Below are positions 54,552-64,000 of a stretch of DNA of 64,000 nucleotides, one piece after another (the stretch's first letter is position 1; each line of letters starts with the position of its first letter). The translations under genes and the position numbers were made by a program. The notes below the pieces were generated by a model. The model worked only from the letters and a program-made list of their open reading frames with translations, was not told where the DNA came from and searched no databases. Source of the DNA: Vibrio sp. SNU_ST1 (GTDB lineage: Bacteria; Pseudomonadota; Gammaproteobacteria; Enterobacterales; Vibrionaceae); assembly GCF_030563405.1 (NCBI RefSeq), contig NZ_CP130748.1, forward strand, positions 496,001 to 560,000, given 5' to 3'.

Positions 54552-56045
54552 CTAAGCTGTTTTTGTTACGGGCTTTGCTTCCTTTTCTGATTCTTCATCA
54601 GCAAGGTCGATATCACCTTTGCCTTTTGAAATCTTGATAACGTAAGCCGCAATACCGAATGCACTCACCACGCCAATGATGGTTGAGATTTGCATTGGTA
54701 GACCGAAGCCTAACTGGCTATTGTTCAGGATGAATGTAATACACACAGACGTCATGAACACCGCTGGAACCGTTGTTACCCAGTGCAGTTTATTGTGACG
54801 AAGTAGGTAAGCTGAAGCTGTCCATAACATCATTACTGCCGTTGATTGGTTAGCAAAACCGAAGTAGCGCCAGATAATACCGAAATCGACTTGAGTCAGG
54901 ATGCCACCAAGAACGAACAATGGTAGAGCCATTAGTAGGCGGTTACGCAGAGTTTTCTGTTCCATGTTAAAGTATTCAGCAAGGATAAGACGGCTTGAAC
55001 GGAACGCAGTGTCACCTGAAGTGATCGGTAGGATAACCACGCCAAGGAAAGCAAGGATACCGCCAAATACACCCAGTAGGCCAAATGAAGCGCTGTATAC
55101 CACGTTACCTGGGCCGCCGTTTGCAATCGCGTCAGACAAAGACTCAACAGAACCGAAGAACGACAGAGCAAGTGCACACCAGATTAGAGCGATGATGCCT
55201 TCACCAATCATTGCACCGTAGAATACGAAGCGACCGTTTTTCTCGTTTTCCATACAACGTGCCATCAAAGGAGACTGAGTTGCGTGAAAGCCAGAAATAG
55301 CACCACAAGCGATAGTGATGAATAGAGCAGGCCAAAGTGGTAGGTCATTCGGGTTCATGTTAGTGAACATGTCTTTCATCTCGAATCCACCCATGATTTG
55401 GTGCTCGTCAGATAGGCCAATCGCAGTGATTAGGCCAACAGACATAAAGATAAGTAGTGCACCGAACAGTGGGTAGAAGCGACCAATGATTTTATCGACA
55501 GGGACAATCGTTGCAATGATGTAGTAAGCAAAGATGATAACAACCATAGTGCTTGTAGACATCACGAAATCAGTTTGGTCGTTCACTAGGTTAGTGATCA
55601 TGCCTGCTGGAGCAGAAACGAAAACCACACCAACAAGAAGCAGTAGAACAATGGCAAAGATGTTCATAAAGTGTTTTGCGCCATTGCCTAGGTAACGTCC
55701 AGTGATAGTTGGAACCGAAGCACCGCCATTACGGATAGATAACATACCTGAGAAGTAGTCGTGTACAGCACCTGCGAAGATACAACCTAGCACGATCCAA
55801 AGCATTGCTGCTGGGCCGTAAAGGGCACCCATGATAGGGCCGAAGATTGGACCTACACCTGCAATGTTAAGCAGTTGAACTAGGTAAACCTTTGGCGTCG
55901 ACATTGGAACAAAGTCCACGCCATCTTGCTTGGTGTGAGCGGGTGTTTGGCGCTTTTCATTGACACCGAAAATCTTTTCGATAAAGGCACCGTAAATAAA
56001 GTAGCCACCAATGAGTGCTGCAACACAGGTAAGAAACCACATCAT
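54552..56045 (-). CDS. cstA: CstA-family transporter (short form), probable pyruvate transporter
   Basis: A 497-residue inner-membrane protein of the CstA/BtsT family, shorter than the roughly 700-residue E. coli proteins. Characteristic blocks include LLNIAGVGPIFGPIMGALYG, DYFSGMLSIRNGGASVPTI and AISGFHATQSPLMARC. At least a dozen membrane segments. In E. coli, BtsT and CstA import pyruvate or peptides. The gene lies upstream of the BtsS/BtsR-like pair on the same strand, and a phased array of BtsR-type octamers precedes it, supporting pyruvate-responsive control. Confidence 0.88.
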   Translation of the reverse strand: MMWFLTCVAALIGGYFIYGAFIEKIFGVNEKRQTPAHTKQDGVDFVPMSTPKVYLVQLLNIAGVGPIFGPIMGALYGPAAMLWIVLGCIFAGAVHDYFSGMLSIRNGGASVPTITGRYLGNGAKHFMNIFAIVLLLLVGVVFVSAPAGMITNLVNDQTDFVMSTSTMVVIIFAYYIIATIVPVDKIIGRFYPLFGALLIFMSVGLITAIGLSDEHQIMGGFEMKDMFTNMNPNDLPLWPALFITIACGAISGFHATQSPLMARCMENEKNGRFVFYGAMIGEGIIALIWCALALSFFGSVESLSDAIANGGPGNVVYSASFGLLGVFGGILAFLGVVILPITSGDTAFRSSRLILAEYFNMEQKTLRNRLLMALPLFVLGGILTQVDFGIIWRYFGFANQSTAVMMLWTASAYLLRHNKLHWVTTVPAVFMTSVCITFILNNSQLGFGLPMQISTIIGVVSAFGIAAYVIKISKGKGDIDLADEESEKEAKPVTKTA

Positions 56046-56125
56046 AATTTGTTATCCCTGAATGTATTAATTAAGTCAGGGTGTATATTAAAGGAGTGTA
56101 TGAGAAGAAACTTCCGCTACTGGAG

Positions 56126-56318
56126 TGAGTGGTCGAATAGCTAATTAAGTGGTGTTATAACCGATTTAGTGGTTTGTGACCTTTGCGGAGCGGTTGGTTA
56201 CTGGTGTTGAGAAGTGTCATGCTTCTAGTTAGTGGTGACTTATCAGCTTTAAGCGGTAATCAATAAATATCAACGACAGATAACAGACATAAGTGGACAT
56301 CAGTCAGTGTTCAGCGGA
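56126..56318 (-). promoter_or_regulatory. Phased array of BtsR-like octamers upstream of cstA
   Basis: On the minus strand, octamers matching or approaching ACCRCTYA recur every 20-21 bp. Plus-strand starts: 56126 TGAGTGGT, 56146 TAAGTGGT, 56166 TTAGTGGT, 56187 GGAGCGGT, 56208 TGAGAAGT, 56229 TTAGTGGT, 56250 TAAGCGGT, 56290 TAAGTGGA and 56311 TCAGCGGA. Three (56126, 56146, 56250) match the motif perfectly. A TAATAT -10 at 56085-56090 puts the nearest site at about -51. Confidence 0.6.
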
Positions 56319-56379
56319 GAATCGCCACAAAGGCAGCGCTTCGTCAGGAAGTGATGAAGTAACAATATAAAGGATTGAA

Positions 56380-56730
56380 ATGAAAAAAATAATCGCACTA
56401 TTCGCCGTGACATTTAGCCTTGCAGGATGCAGCGCCAATGTTCAAGATTTAGCAGCCGAAGGCAGTTGGCAAGAGATTGGCTATCGTGATGGTATCAAAG
56501 GCCACACTCAGCGTTCTTATTCAGATATGGCCGAGCTTGGCGGAGTCGATCAAGCGAGTTACACAGAAGGTTACCATTTAGGTGTGACTGAATATTGTAA
56601 TCCGAACCATGCTTATCAGATTGGTTTATCTGGTCAGGTGTATGAAGGCGTGTGTTCTGGGACGGAAGACGCTCAACGTTTCCGTATGGAATGGCAACGT
56701 GGCTGGGATGAGTTCTCAAACGACTATTAA
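56380..56730 (+). CDS. DUF2799-type predicted lipoprotein
   Basis: A 116-residue protein with signal peptide and lipobox SLAGC (Cys17). The mature part has the DUF2799 pattern: IGYRDGIKG, then YTEGYHLGVTEYCN, then IGLSGQVYEGVCSG, with two cysteines in the YC and VC motifs. Function unknown. It is divergent from cstA and ends at a bidirectional terminator facing murQ. Confidence 0.82.
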   Translation: MKKIIALFAVTFSLAGCSANVQDLAAEGSWQEIGYRDGIKGHTQRSYSDMAELGGVDQASYTEGYHLGVTEYCNPNHAYQIGLSGQVYEGVCSGTEDAQRFRMEWQRGWDEFSNDY

Positions 56731-56759
56731 GCCCAAGCTAGCGATAACAAATTAAAACT

Positions 56760-56795
56760 AAAAAAGACCAGTACCTTATGTGTACTGGTCTTTTT
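56760..56795. terminator. Bidirectional terminator
   Basis: AAAAAGACCAGTAC and GTACTGGTCTTTTT, with T-runs on both strands. Confidence 0.93.
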
Positions 56796-56846
56796 GTATG
56801 TCGTTAAAGTTACTCTCTAAATGAGAAGCTACAAACAGAATTGAGA

Positions 56847-57788
<942 letters not shown>

Positions 57789-57850
57789 CTAAAATTGTTT
57801 AGACAGCATCGCGAAGTCAGTATTATTACTAAGTTAGCACGGCTATCAAG

Positions 57851-58966
57851 TTAATCTGCACGATAGAGAACGCCTAGAGAGGCCGCCCTGCTTGCGCCAG
57901 TGACTTCTGGTAAATTACTTGGCAGTTTATGAATATGACGTTGAGCAAGCCACGCAAAGGCCATAGCTTCCATGTAATCGGCATCAACACCCTTACTGGT
58001 CGTCGACTCAACCTCCCAGCTAGGAAGCAGTTCAGACAGTCTCTTCATCAACAATGGATTTCTCGTACCGCCGCCACACACATAGAGTGCCGGTTGGTTA
58101 CCCAAGCGATAGTTTTCCACTTCATTCGCTATCGTCAATGCGGTGTATTCACAAAGTGTGCGCTGAACCTCTTCTGCTGCAAGGCCTTTAAATTCTGTTA
58201 ATTGTTGCTCTAGCCACGGTAGATTAAATCGCTCCCTGCCAGTGCTTTTGGGTGGCATTTGAGATAGATAAGATTCGTTCAACAGTTGTTCGAGTAAAGC
58301 TTGATTGAGTTGACCTTTAAGTGCGAATTGCGCATCACGGTCAAACTTCTCACCCGTGTGTTTATTAATCCAAGCGTCCATCAACATATTGCCTGGGCCA
58401 GTATCATAGCCAAGAGTATGCTGATTCGGGCGCAATACTGAAATATTCGAGATACCACCAATGTTCAACACCACAACCGAGCTGTCTCTCGGGTGAAAAA
58501 TCGTATGGTGAAACGCTGGTACTAATGGTGCACCTTGTCCGCCAAGCGCCATGTCTTTGCGTCTGAAATCAGCGACTGTTTGAATCTGTGTTTTAGCGGC
58601 AATGATATTGGCGTCACCCAATTGCATGGTAAATGGTGAATCACCGGTTGGCTGGTGGAATACTGTTTGGCCATGGTTACCAATCGCAGTCACATAAGAT
58701 GCAGGCGTACCTGACTTGTCGAGAAGTTGCAGAACCGCATCAGCAAATAGATGACCAAGCTGGTGGTCTAGTTCGCCAATGGCAATCAAATCTGTTTTCT
58801 GACCAATACAAACTTCAAGCAAACGCGATTTGAGATCATCAGGCATTGGGAACTCATCATGAGCGAGTAATGTGATGCGCGAATCTTCAATCGAAACTAA
58901 GGCGGTATCAACACCGTCCATACTCGTTCCCGACATCACACCGATATACAGTTCTTTATGATCCAT
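57851..58966 (-). CDS. anmK: Anhydro-N-acetylmuramic acid kinase
   Basis: Opens and phosphorylates anhydroMurNAc to MurNAc-6-phosphate. 371 residues from ATG 58966 (MDHKELYIGVMSGTSMDG), with AAGAG seven bases upstream; an in-frame ATG lies at 58987. Motifs: GVMSGTSMDGVD, GNHGQTVFH, LNIGGISN, GYDTGPGNMLMD and CGGGTRNP. Divergent from nagZ, which supplies its substrate pathway. Confidence 0.96.
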   Translation of the reverse strand: MDHKELYIGVMSGTSMDGVDTALVSIEDSRITLLAHDEFPMPDDLKSRLLEVCIGQKTDLIAIGELDHQLGHLFADAVLQLLDKSGTPASYVTAIGNHGQTVFHQPTGDSPFTMQLGDANIIAAKTQIQTVADFRRKDMALGGQGAPLVPAFHHTIFHPRDSSVVVLNIGGISNISVLRPNQHTLGYDTGPGNMLMDAWINKHTGEKFDRDAQFALKGQLNQALLEQLLNESYLSQMPPKSTGRERFNLPWLEQQLTEFKGLAAEEVQRTLCEYTALTIANEVENYRLGNQPALYVCGGGTRNPLLMKRLSELLPSWEVESTTSKGVDADYMEAMAFAWLAQRHIHKLPSNLPEVTGASRAASLGVLYRAD

Positions 58967-59087
58967 TCCTAAGCTCTTGCGCTGCATTCTTAAAGTCTTC
59001 CACAGATTGGTTTAAAAACATTGTAAAGCAAATTTAAAGAGAATAATCTCGGGAAGTTTATGAAATTAGGTTTAATAAGGGATAAAT

Positions 59088-60077
59088 ATGGGACCGTTGT
59101 GGGTAGATGTCGCGGGCTACGAACTGACAGCTGAAGACAGAGAAATTTTAGAGCACCCAACCGTTGGTGGTCTCATCTTATTCGCTCGAAACTACCACGA
59201 TAGCAAACAGCTTTCGGCGTTAAACAAAGAGATCCGCAAGGTAGCGAAACGTCCTATTTTGATTGGCGTTGACCAAGAAGGTGGCCGAGTTCAGCGCTTC
59301 CGCGACGGCTTTTCAATTATCCCTGCTGCTCAGGAATTTGCGACCAAGAATAATGGTGAGCAATTAGCAGAACAAGCGGGTTGGTTGATGGCGGCGGAGT
59401 TGATTGCCCATGATATCGATTTGAGTTTTGCGCCAGTATTAGATAAAGGCCATGCTTGTAAAGCGATTGGTAGCCGAGCATTTGGTGAAGGTATTGATAC
59501 CATCGTTCGCCACAGTAGTGCTTTTATTAAAGGCATGAAATCGGTTGGAATGGCGACAACAGGAAAGCACTTCCCAGGACACGGCGGTGTAATTGCTGAC
59601 TCTCACTTAGAAACGCCTTACGATCCTAGAGATGATATCTTTGAAACCGACATGGCAATTTTCAAGGCGCAAATTGAAGCCGGAATATTGGATGCCATGA
59701 TGCCAGCACACGTGGTTTTCTCTCACTATGATGATCAACCTGCGAGTGGTTCAAAGTATTGGCTGCAGAAAGTCTTGAAGCAGCAGCTTGGGTTCAAAGG
59801 TTTAGTTTTCTCTGATGATTTAACGATGGAAGGCGCCGCCATTATGGGCGGACCAGCAGACAGAGCGAAAGCGGCCTTGAATGCGGGCTGTGACATGGTG
59901 TTGATGTGTAATAAGCGAGATGCACAAATTGAGGCTCTTGATCATTTAGCGATTCAAGAGGTGTCTTTAGCCAACTCATTGCTTAAAAAGCACAGCTTTG
60001 ATTTATCGACGCTTCACTCGGATAGTCGATGGAAAGAGGCCTCAGAGCAAATTAAGCGAATGTTAAACGCTGGGTAA
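59088..60077 (+). CDS. nagZ: Beta-N-acetylhexosaminidase NagZ
   Basis: Cytoplasmic family-3 glycosidase that removes GlcNAc from GlcNAc-anhydroMurNAc peptides. 329 residues. Motifs: [16 protein letters not shown], then [16 protein letters not shown] carrying the catalytic His and Asp, and [12 protein letters not shown] with the nucleophile Asp. Divergent from anmK-murQ, forming a recycling cluster. Confidence 0.97.
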   Translation: MGPLWVDVAGYELTAEDREILEHPTVGGLILFARNYHDSKQLSALNKEIRKVAKRPILIGVDQEGGRVQRFRDGFSIIPAAQEFATKNNGEQLAEQAGWLMAAELIAHDIDLSFAPVLDKGHACKAIGSRAFGEGIDTIVRHSSAFIKGMKSVGMATTGKHFPGHGGVIADSHLETPYDPRDDIFETDMAIFKAQIEAGILDAMMPAHVVFSHYDDQPASGSKYWLQKVLKQQLGFKGLVFSDDLTMEGAAIMGGPADRAKAALNAGCDMVLMCNKRDAQIEALDHLAIQEVSLANSLLKKHSFDLSTLHSDSRWKEASEQIKRMLNAG

Positions 60078-60103
60078 TAAATAAACACTCTATAAGTTTG
60101 AAG

Positions 60104-60133
60104 AAGGCGATATGAGAAATATCGCCTTTTTTG
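60104..60133 (+). terminator. Terminator of nagZ
   Basis: AAGGCGATAT and ATATCGCCTT around GAGAA, followed by Ts. Confidence 0.92.
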
Positions 60134-60189
60134 TATGTGTGAGGTGCAGTTTAAGCTGGTTTGTGTGTTAGAGTGAATTAAAGTGGGTG

Positions 60190-60207
60190 TGTAAATTTAA
60201 ATTTACA
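60190..60207 (+). promoter_or_regulatory. TyrR box upstream of aroF
   Basis: TGTAAATTTAAATTTACA is a perfect match to the strong TyrR box TGTAAA-N6-TTTACA, about 120 bp before the aroF start. Half sites AGTAAA (60207) and TTTACA (60225) follow, with non-standard spacing. Tyrosine-dependent repression of aroF-tyrA is inferred. Confidence 0.8.
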
Positions 60208-60324
60208 GTAAATGTTTTTTATTGTTTACACTTGCAATCGTTTTTGTAGCTGTTATTGTGTTCTTTAAAGATTGTTAGCCCAAATGGAAATATTGGGTGT
60301 AAAAATAAATATACAGGTTGAGTT

Positions 60325-61398
60325 ATGCAGAAAAGTGAATTAAGCAATGTCAATATCATCGACGAACAGGTACTGATTACTCCAGAGGAGTTAAAAGCAA
60401 AACTGCCTTTGAGTGATAATGCTCGTCGTTTTATTCAAGAGTCTCGTCAAACTATTGCAGACATTATTCATAAGAAAGATCATCGCATGCTTGTTGTATG
60501 TGGCCCATGTTCTATCCATGATATTGAAGCGGCGAAAGAGTACGCAAAACGCCTAAAAGCTTTATCTGAGCAGCTTAGCGATCAACTGTATATTGTAATG
60601 CGAGTTTACTTTGAGAAGCCTCGCACCACTGTTGGTTGGAAAGGTTTGATCAATGACCCTCACCTAGATGGCACTTTCGATATAGAGCATGGTTTGCATG
60701 TTGGTCGTAAGCTACTTGTTGAACTCGCTGAGATGGAAATTCCCTTGGCAACAGAAGCGCTAGATCCAATCAGTCCGCAATACCTAGCAGATACATTCAG
60801 CTGGGCAGCAATTGGTGCTCGTACGACGGAATCTCAAACTCACCGTGAAATGGCAAGTGGTCTTTCAATGCCAATTGGCTTTAAGAATGGTACGGATGGC
60901 AACCTAGGCACTGCAATCAATGCAATGCAGGCGGCTTCGTCTAGCCACCGTTTTATGGGTATCAGCCGTGAAGGTCAAGTTGCACTACTCACGACGCAAG
61001 GTAACCCAAATGGTCACGTGATTTTACGTGGCGGTAAGCAGACGAACTACGATTCAGTATCGGTACACGAATGTGAGCAAGAGCTGGGTAAATCTGGCTT
61101 AGAGGCGGCACTTATGGTCGACTGTAGCCATGCGAACTCTCGTAAAGATTTCCGTCGTCAACCGCTGGTGGCTGAAGATGTCATCCATCAGATTCGTGAA
61201 GGTAATAAGTCGATTATCGGCCTGATGATTGAGAGCCATATTAACGAAGGAAACCAATCTTCAGATATACCTCTCAATGAGATGAAATACGGTGTATCTA
61301 TTACCGACGCGTGTATCAATTGGGATTCAACTGAGGCACTATTGAAACATGCACATACGGAATTAGTCCCGTTCTTAGAGAACCGCTTGAAAGGTTAG
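60325..61398 (+). CDS. aroF: DAHP synthase, tyrosine-type
   Basis: Condenses PEP and erythrose-4-phosphate to DAHP, the first shikimate-pathway step. 357 residues, type I AroFGH family. Blocks: VVCGPCSIHDIEAAKEYA, MRVYFEKPRTTVGWKGLIND, PIGFKNGTDGNL and VDCSHANSRKDF. The tyrosine-sensitive type is inferred from the adjacent tyrA and the TyrR box, as in E. coli aroF-tyrA. A weak hairpin (TGCCTCAT/ATGGGGCA, 61417-61435) separates it from tyrA. Confidence 0.93.
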   Translation: MQKSELSNVNIIDEQVLITPEELKAKLPLSDNARRFIQESRQTIADIIHKKDHRMLVVCGPCSIHDIEAAKEYAKRLKALSEQLSDQLYIVMRVYFEKPRTTVGWKGLINDPHLDGTFDIEHGLHVGRKLLVELAEMEIPLATEALDPISPQYLADTFSWAAIGARTTESQTHREMASGLSMPIGFKNGTDGNLGTAINAMQAASSSHRFMGISREGQVALLTTQGNPNGHVILRGGKQTNYDSVSVHECEQELGKSGLEAALMVDCSHANSRKDFRRQPLVAEDVIHQIREGNKSIIGLMIESHINEGNQSSDIPLNEMKYGVSITDACINWDSTEALLKHAHTELVPFLENRLKG

Positions 61399-61515
61399 TC
61401 AGAGTTTAAATTTAAGTGCCTCATCTAATGGGGCATTTTAAGATCTGTTGCTAACGAAGCTGCATCAGTGCGGGCTTTTAGATTGGCACGGGCTTATAGA
61501 TGAGTAAGGAATAAA

Positions 61516-62643
61516 ATGGCCGTTGAACTGAACGAATTACGCGACCAAATCGATGCTGTCGATAAACAAATGTTGGATTTACTGGCTCAACGACTGGCTC
61601 TAGTAGAGAAAGTCGGTGAAGTAAAAAGTGAACATGGTTTACCTATTTATGTACCGGAACGTGAAGCCGCGATGTTGGCATCTCGTCGTCAAGAAGCCGA
61701 GAAAATAGGAGTTCCACCACAGTTAATCGAAGATATTTTGCGTCGTACGATGCGTGAGTCTTATGCCAGTGAGAAAGATTCTGGCTTTAAGTGTCTTAAC
61801 CCAGAGTTACGTTCAGTGGTTATCGTTGGTGGTAACGGTCAACTTGGTGGCTTGTTTGGCCGTATGTTCAAGCTTTCTGGTTACGAAGTGAAAATCCTTG
61901 GCAGCCAAGATTGGGATAAAGCCGATGAGATCTTAGATAATGCTGGCCTTGTTGTTGTTACGGTTCCAATTCACCTAACTGAAGGTGTGATTGCGAAACT
62001 AGGTAATCTACCAAGTGATTGTATTCTTTGTGATTTGACGTCGATAAAATCAAAGCCTCTACAAGCTATGTTAGACATGCACCAAGGCCCTGTGGTTGGA
62101 TTACACCCAATGTTTGGTCCTGATGTTCCAAGCCTTGCGAAACAAGTGATTGTTTACAGTGATGGGCGTAGTTCTGAAAGCTATCAATGGTTGCTGAATC
62201 AATTTGGTATTTGGGGCGCGAGCCTTTGCCAGATGGATGCTGCGGAACACGATCACGGCATGACTCTGATTCAAGCTCTTCGTCACTTCACCTCTTTTGC
62301 TTACGGCTTGCACCTAAGTAAAGAGAACCCGAACATTGATCAGCTTCTGAAGTTAAGCTCGCCAATCTACCGACTTGAGATTGCGATGGTTGGTCGTCTG
62401 TTTGCTCAAGACCCGAACTTGTACGGTGATATCATTCTTTCTTCAGATGAGAACATTGAGATGATTCGACGTTTCCATAGCTGTTTCGGCGAAGCTCTAG
62501 AGATCTTAGATGGCAAAGATAAAGCTAAGTTTGTGGAGAGCTTTAATCAAGTCAGTGATTGGTTTGGTGGCTATTCACAACAATTCTTGCAAGAGAGCCA
62601 AAGTCTTCTAAAACAAGCACATGACTCGATTCATCGTGGTTAA
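61516..62643 (+). CDS. tyrA: Chorismate mutase / prephenate dehydrogenase
   Basis: Makes 4-hydroxyphenylpyruvate from chorismate in two steps of tyrosine synthesis. 375 residues: an AroQ chorismate mutase (about 1-88, with [20 protein letters not shown]) followed by prephenate dehydrogenase with NAD-binding [18 protein letters not shown]. The catalytic HPMFGPD and the [14 protein letters not shown] blocks are intact. The 117-bp gap from aroF contains two 18-bp-spaced CGGGCTTNTAGAT copies. Confidence 0.97.
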   Translation: MAVELNELRDQIDAVDKQMLDLLAQRLALVEKVGEVKSEHGLPIYVPEREAAMLASRRQEAEKIGVPPQLIEDILRRTMRESYASEKDSGFKCLNPELRSVVIVGGNGQLGGLFGRMFKLSGYEVKILGSQDWDKADEILDNAGLVVVTVPIHLTEGVIAKLGNLPSDCILCDLTSIKSKPLQAMLDMHQGPVVGLHPMFGPDVPSLAKQVIVYSDGRSSESYQWLLNQFGIWGASLCQMDAAEHDHGMTLIQALRHFTSFAYGLHLSKENPNIDQLLKLSSPIYRLEIAMVGRLFAQDPNLYGDIILSSDENIEMIRRFHSCFGEALEILDGKDKAKFVESFNQVSDWFGGYSQQFLQESQSLLKQAHDSIHRG

Positions 62644-62660
62644 TACGATTTAGAACCATA

Positions 62661-62690
62661 AAAAAGAGCGACCATCAGGTCGCTCTTTTT
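62661..62690. terminator. Bidirectional terminator after tyrA
   Basis: AAAAAGAGCGACC and GGTCGCTCTTTTT around ATCA. Confidence 0.93.
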
Positions 62691-62773
62691 GTTTGTGCTC
62701 AAAGCTATGAAAGCATTTGGTCTACTGTAGGCTAAAAGCAATTAGATCATCATAGGCCAAATCAAAGTCTCCC

Positions 62774-62808
62774 AATAACTAATAACGAATAACTAATAAC
62801 TAATAACT
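62774..62808. repeat. 7-bp simple repeat AATAACT, five units
   Basis: Five units of AATAACT (second reads AATAACG) run from 62774 to 62808 and overlap the stop codon of the M23 peptidase gene (62807-62809). Confidence 0.9.
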
Positions 62809-63817
62809 AGTTAGTCGTGATAGGTTTCTTACTATCTTCACTGGATACAGTGTCTATGGTCGAGCTAATATAAGGCACGTTGGTCAGGTTGATCTGCAAG
62901 CGAACTACATTCGCAATTAGTTGAACTAGCGGACCCCACTTTACCTTTTTCTCTTTCTCGAACACGTAGTTGAAGTTCTCAGGTGTCCAATCCATCAAGT
63001 ATTGAGGGTTCAATGAACGACCAAGGAAGCGTACTTCATAATGCAAGTGTGGGCCGGTTGAGTTACCCGAGTTACCACAGCTCGCAATCACATCGCCTTT
63101 ACTCACAAATTGACCGCTACGTACTTTGAACTTCTGTAGGTGCGCATAAGAGCTCATGAAACCGAACGAGTGACGCATAGTTATAAAGTTACCGAAGCCT
63201 TTCTTACTTGGACGCACGGTTTCAATTACGCCATCTGCTGGCGCTACTATATCTTCACCACGCTTACACGTTAGGTCGATACCAGTATGAACGTGGCGTT
63301 TACCTGTTATAGGGTTAGAGCGACGACCATAAGAGGATGATATGCGTTGATAAGCCATAGGGCTGTCATTTGGAATCAAACGAAACATTGTGGCTCTGAC
63401 TGCCGAATCTACTGCAGCTGCATCAATTCGGTCTTCTAAAGAGATGTCATCAGTAAGCGGCTCTTCATCGGTCAGGCCAAGCACTGATTCCACATCAAAT
63501 ACACGCTTACCAAGTAACTGAATAGTGCCTTCTTTCTCGGTTAATGCTTGAGACAGTGAGTGATTGGTTTCTACCTGCTCAGCGTAAAGAAAGTCGGTTT
63601 GTTCTTTTTCAACAATCAGTGTTTCAATCAATTGTTGTGCATCATCGGCTTGTAGGGCGAGTTCTTGTTTGCCTTCAAAGTGCATGTATGCAGCTACGCC
63701 AATCAATAGAGGCACTGAAAAAATTGCGGTAGTACATAGTAGTACGGCTTTTCGACCGAAATAAAACGTCTGATCCCCTTGGGTTAAGGGGATTGTAATG
63801 GAAACTTTTTTAGACAT
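62807..63817 (-). CDS. M23-family (LytM) murein endopeptidase
   Basis: A 336-residue envelope protein: a short cytoplasmic N-terminus, one membrane segment (about 24-46), a coiled-coil region (about 50-110), and a LytM/M23 zinc peptidase domain. Zinc ligands are visible as HTGIDLTC and GPHLHYEV, with SYAHL between. It should cleave peptide crosslinks of peptidoglycan from the inner-membrane side. The C-terminal tail (about 280-336) is extra and ends at a 7-bp repeat. The exact subfamily is not decided. Confidence 0.88.
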   Translation of the reverse strand: MSKKVSITIPLTQGDQTFYFGRKAVLLCTTAIFSVPLLIGVAAYMHFEGKQELALQADDAQQLIETLIVEKEQTDFLYAEQVETNHSLSQALTEKEGTIQLLGKRVFDVESVLGLTDEEPLTDDISLEDRIDAAAVDSAVRATMFRLIPNDSPMAYQRISSSYGRRSNPITGKRHVHTGIDLTCKRGEDIVAPADGVIETVRPSKKGFGNFITMRHSFGFMSSYAHLQKFKVRSGQFVSKGDVIASCGNSGNSTGPHLHYEVRFLGRSLNPQYLMDWTPENFNYVFEKEKKVKWGPLVQLIANVVRLQINLTNVPYISSTIDTVSSEDSKKPITTN

Positions 63818-63866
63818 GGTTCTGTATTAACTAAATGCTTCTAATAGAAAAAGGGGAATGGAGACA

Positions 63867-64000
63867 TCACTCATTACCTAAATCGGTAAGGTGTTCAATC
63901 TCTCTATAAAGCAGTTCATCGTCGCCGACGTTAAGTTCCACAAGGCGCTTAAGGTGGCTGATACTATCAATATCTAAATGCTCTATACGTAAACGCATTG
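63867..64000 (-). CDS. Unidentified gene fragment at the right edge
   Basis: A minus-strand frame ends with TGA at 63867-63869 and is open to the window edge. The last 43 residues are acidic and helical ([18 protein letters not shown] ... [10 protein letters not shown]). An ATG at 63998 could be an internal Met or the start. It lies about 50 bp upstream of the M23 gene, so the two are probably co-transcribed. No family recognised. Confidence 0.5.
   Translation of the reverse strand, partial: MRLRIEHLDIDSISHLKRLVELNVGDDELLYREIEHLTDLGNE

Overview
The window is chromosomal core DNA from a marine Vibrio, probably near the Splendidus clade. The genus call rests on recognisable Vibrio proteins and neighbourhoods: vpsR after lysS, nptA-nhaR-hlyU-rpsT-murJ-ribF-ileS-lspA-fkpB-ispH, a short CstA beside a LytS/LytTR pair, and the arcB/arcA region. 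I see no rRNA, tRNA, CRISPR array, prophage, transposase gene or defence island. The only mobile-looking DNA is two small non-coding palindromic elements (about 13871-14136 and 39979-40137).

Layout. 1-6.7 kb: the end of a PAS-GGDEF diguanylate cyclase, arcB, a small lipoprotein, arcA on the opposite strand, an RraA-family gene and a small predicted outer-membrane protein. 7.0-11.9 kb: the threonine operon thrL-thrABC with its attenuator. 11.9-19.1 kb: grcA with two FNR-like sites, nfo, a 36-codon small ORF, a MITE-like element, ung, a hemerythrin-like protein, an AGCS symporter and yaaA. 19.2-23.6 kb: srmB, trmN6, brnQ and fldB. 23.7-30.3 kb: xerD-dsbC-recJ-prfB-lysS, with the RF2 programmed frameshift. 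30.5-33.2 kb: vpsR and small conserved genes. 33.3-39.9 kb: mutH, then rppH-ptsP-tauE-lgt-thyA. 40.2-51.7 kb: nptA, nhaR, hlyU, rpsT, murJ, ribF, ileS, lspA, fkpB and ispH. 51.8-56.0 kb: a BtsSR-like two-component system with a CstA-family transporter. 56.4-60.1 kb: a lipoprotein and the peptidoglycan-recycling genes murQ, anmK and nagZ. 60.2-64 kb: aroF-tyrA behind a TyrR box, an M23 endopeptidase and a truncated gene at the right edge.

The genes are mostly housekeeping, so the interest lies between them. (1) The mutH-rppH spacer holds a cluster of DnaA boxes in the same gene context as E. coli DARS2. (2) Upstream of cstA there is a phased 20-21 bp array of octamers matching the BtsR/YehT half-site, next to the genes for a BtsSR-like system. 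(3) Several spacers carry degenerate tandem arrays with a 16-20 bp period, most clearly six 17-bp units between arcA and its terminator; arcB itself carries a hexapeptide repeat in its linker. (4) grcA has two FNR-like sites 53 bp apart. (5) Several proteins depart from the E. coli model: ArcB lacks one of two redox cysteines, DsbC looks like a lipoprotein without the second disulfide, ThyA has a variant active site, and the RraA-family protein keeps an aldolase/decarboxylase metal motif.

No wholly new multigene system is evident. Statements about other species come from memory and were not checked by any search.
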